Shown piece by piece: positions 14,269 to 14,547 of a stretch of DNA of 14,547 nucleotides. The stretch lies in contig NZ_MOMC01000050.1 in NCBI RefSeq assembly GCF_001983105.1, positions 85,057-99,603 on the forward strand. Direction: 5' to 3'. A program made the translations under genes and the position numbers. Origin of the DNA: Pseudofrankia asymbiotica. Lineage in GTDB: Bacteria; Actinomycetota; Actinomycetes; Frankiales; Frankiaceae. Positions within the stretch are counted from its first letter, which is position 1. Each line of letters opens with the position of its first letter. Below the pieces are notes generated by a model. That model was not told the origin of the DNA, did no database searches, and saw only the letters and a program-made list of their open reading frames with translations.

Positions 14269-14285
14269 CCTGACGACCCGTCAGG
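14269..14285. promoter_or_regulatory. Palindromic operator CCTGACG-ACC-CGTCAGG
   Basis: This perfect 7-bp inverted repeat with a 3-bp spacer lies 6 bp upstream of the -35 of the SDR operon. A further copy of the half-site, CCTGACG, is at 14195-14201, between promoter and start codon. Size and symmetry fit a TetR- or GntR-type operator; no such regulator gene is in the window. Confidence 0.6.
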
Positions 14286-14547
14286 TCTGGCTGGCCACCC
14301 GGCGGTGCCCGACCGACCGGCGGGACATATCCGGAACATGACGCGTATTGGTCCTTGCCCGGAGCAACGGTAGGGCGGAGGATCTCCCGCGTCGCGGACG
14401 TCGGCTCGGCCGAACCAGGCGAGGACCTTCGGGTGGCCGGTCCGTGGGCGGTGCGCGCGCCGGATACGGGATGATCGAGCCCGGTGGGACCCGACGGTTC
14501 GGAGGTCGCGGTGACCGGCCGCGGCGCCATCTTCGATTGACTTTCGG
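14286..14547. other. Right-end intergenic sequence, no firm gene
   Basis: Beyond the operator I see no convincing gene up to the window end. A possible very short reading frame is at 14511-14540 on the plus strand: GTG, nine codons (MTGRGAIFD), TGA, with GGAGG at 14501-14505. It may be a leader peptide, the start region of a neighbouring gene, or chance. An ATG frame from 14471 also stays open to the end. Confidence 0.35.

Noticed and set aside
12482..14530. 682-residue SDR obtained by using the upstream ATG at 14530
   Set aside because: The extra 384 residues are an out-of-frame reading of the first SDR gene. The ATG at 13378, overlapping the preceding stop, is the natural start.

Overview
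This is a window of very GC-rich actinobacterial chromosome. GTG starts are common, genes are packed with 4-bp ATGA overlaps, and one promoter looks leaderless. The style fits a Frankia-like or related high-GC actinomycete. That is an inference from composition and gene types; no marker gene fixes the genus.

Left part, plus strand. The window opens inside a cyclic-di-GMP-type signalling protein: the tail of a GGDEF domain followed by a whole EAL domain whose catalytic residues are mostly lost. A repeat-rich, AT-rich promoter (about 897-940) then drives a three-gene, translationally coupled module: a PadR-family regulator, a LolD/MacB-type ABC ATPase and a 725-residue FtsX-type permease. A perfect 11-bp hairpin closes it at 4356-4385. 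Next come a SAM methyltransferase with an unusual N-terminal half resembling a dead uridine-kinase-like domain, and a GNAT acetyltransferase.

Middle part. A second, minus-strand FtsX permease and ABC ATPase pair converges on the GNAT gene, and the 3' ends overlap by 20 bp. Its ATPase is divergent from a ten-helix membrane diguanylate cyclase with intact GGDEF and RxxD sites. A near-perfect 18-bp palindrome lies in the shared upstream region. The two ABC cassettes are therefore flanked by two c-di-GMP-type proteins, one probably a binding or pseudo-enzyme and one apparently active.

Right part, minus strand. A Tat-exported lipoprotein of the intradiol dioxygenase fold is followed by about 580 bp with no convincing gene. 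Then comes a compact operon, transcribed leftwards, of two short-chain dehydrogenases and a SnoaL/NTF2-like protein. It has a recognisable promoter and, just upstream of the -35, a perfect 7-3-7 palindrome. The SnoaL-like protein carries an Asp-Gly/poly-Gly insert encoded by tandem hexanucleotides. The operon looks like a small-molecule (lipid, steroid or aromatic) metabolism cassette; its substrate cannot be read from the sequence.

The most distinctive items are the kinase-remnant methyltransferase fusion, the degenerate EAL domain, the PadR promoter repeats, the palindromes at 8252-8269 and 14269-14285, and the in-frame micro-repeats in several genes. I see no RNA genes, CRISPR arrays, transposases or phage genes.
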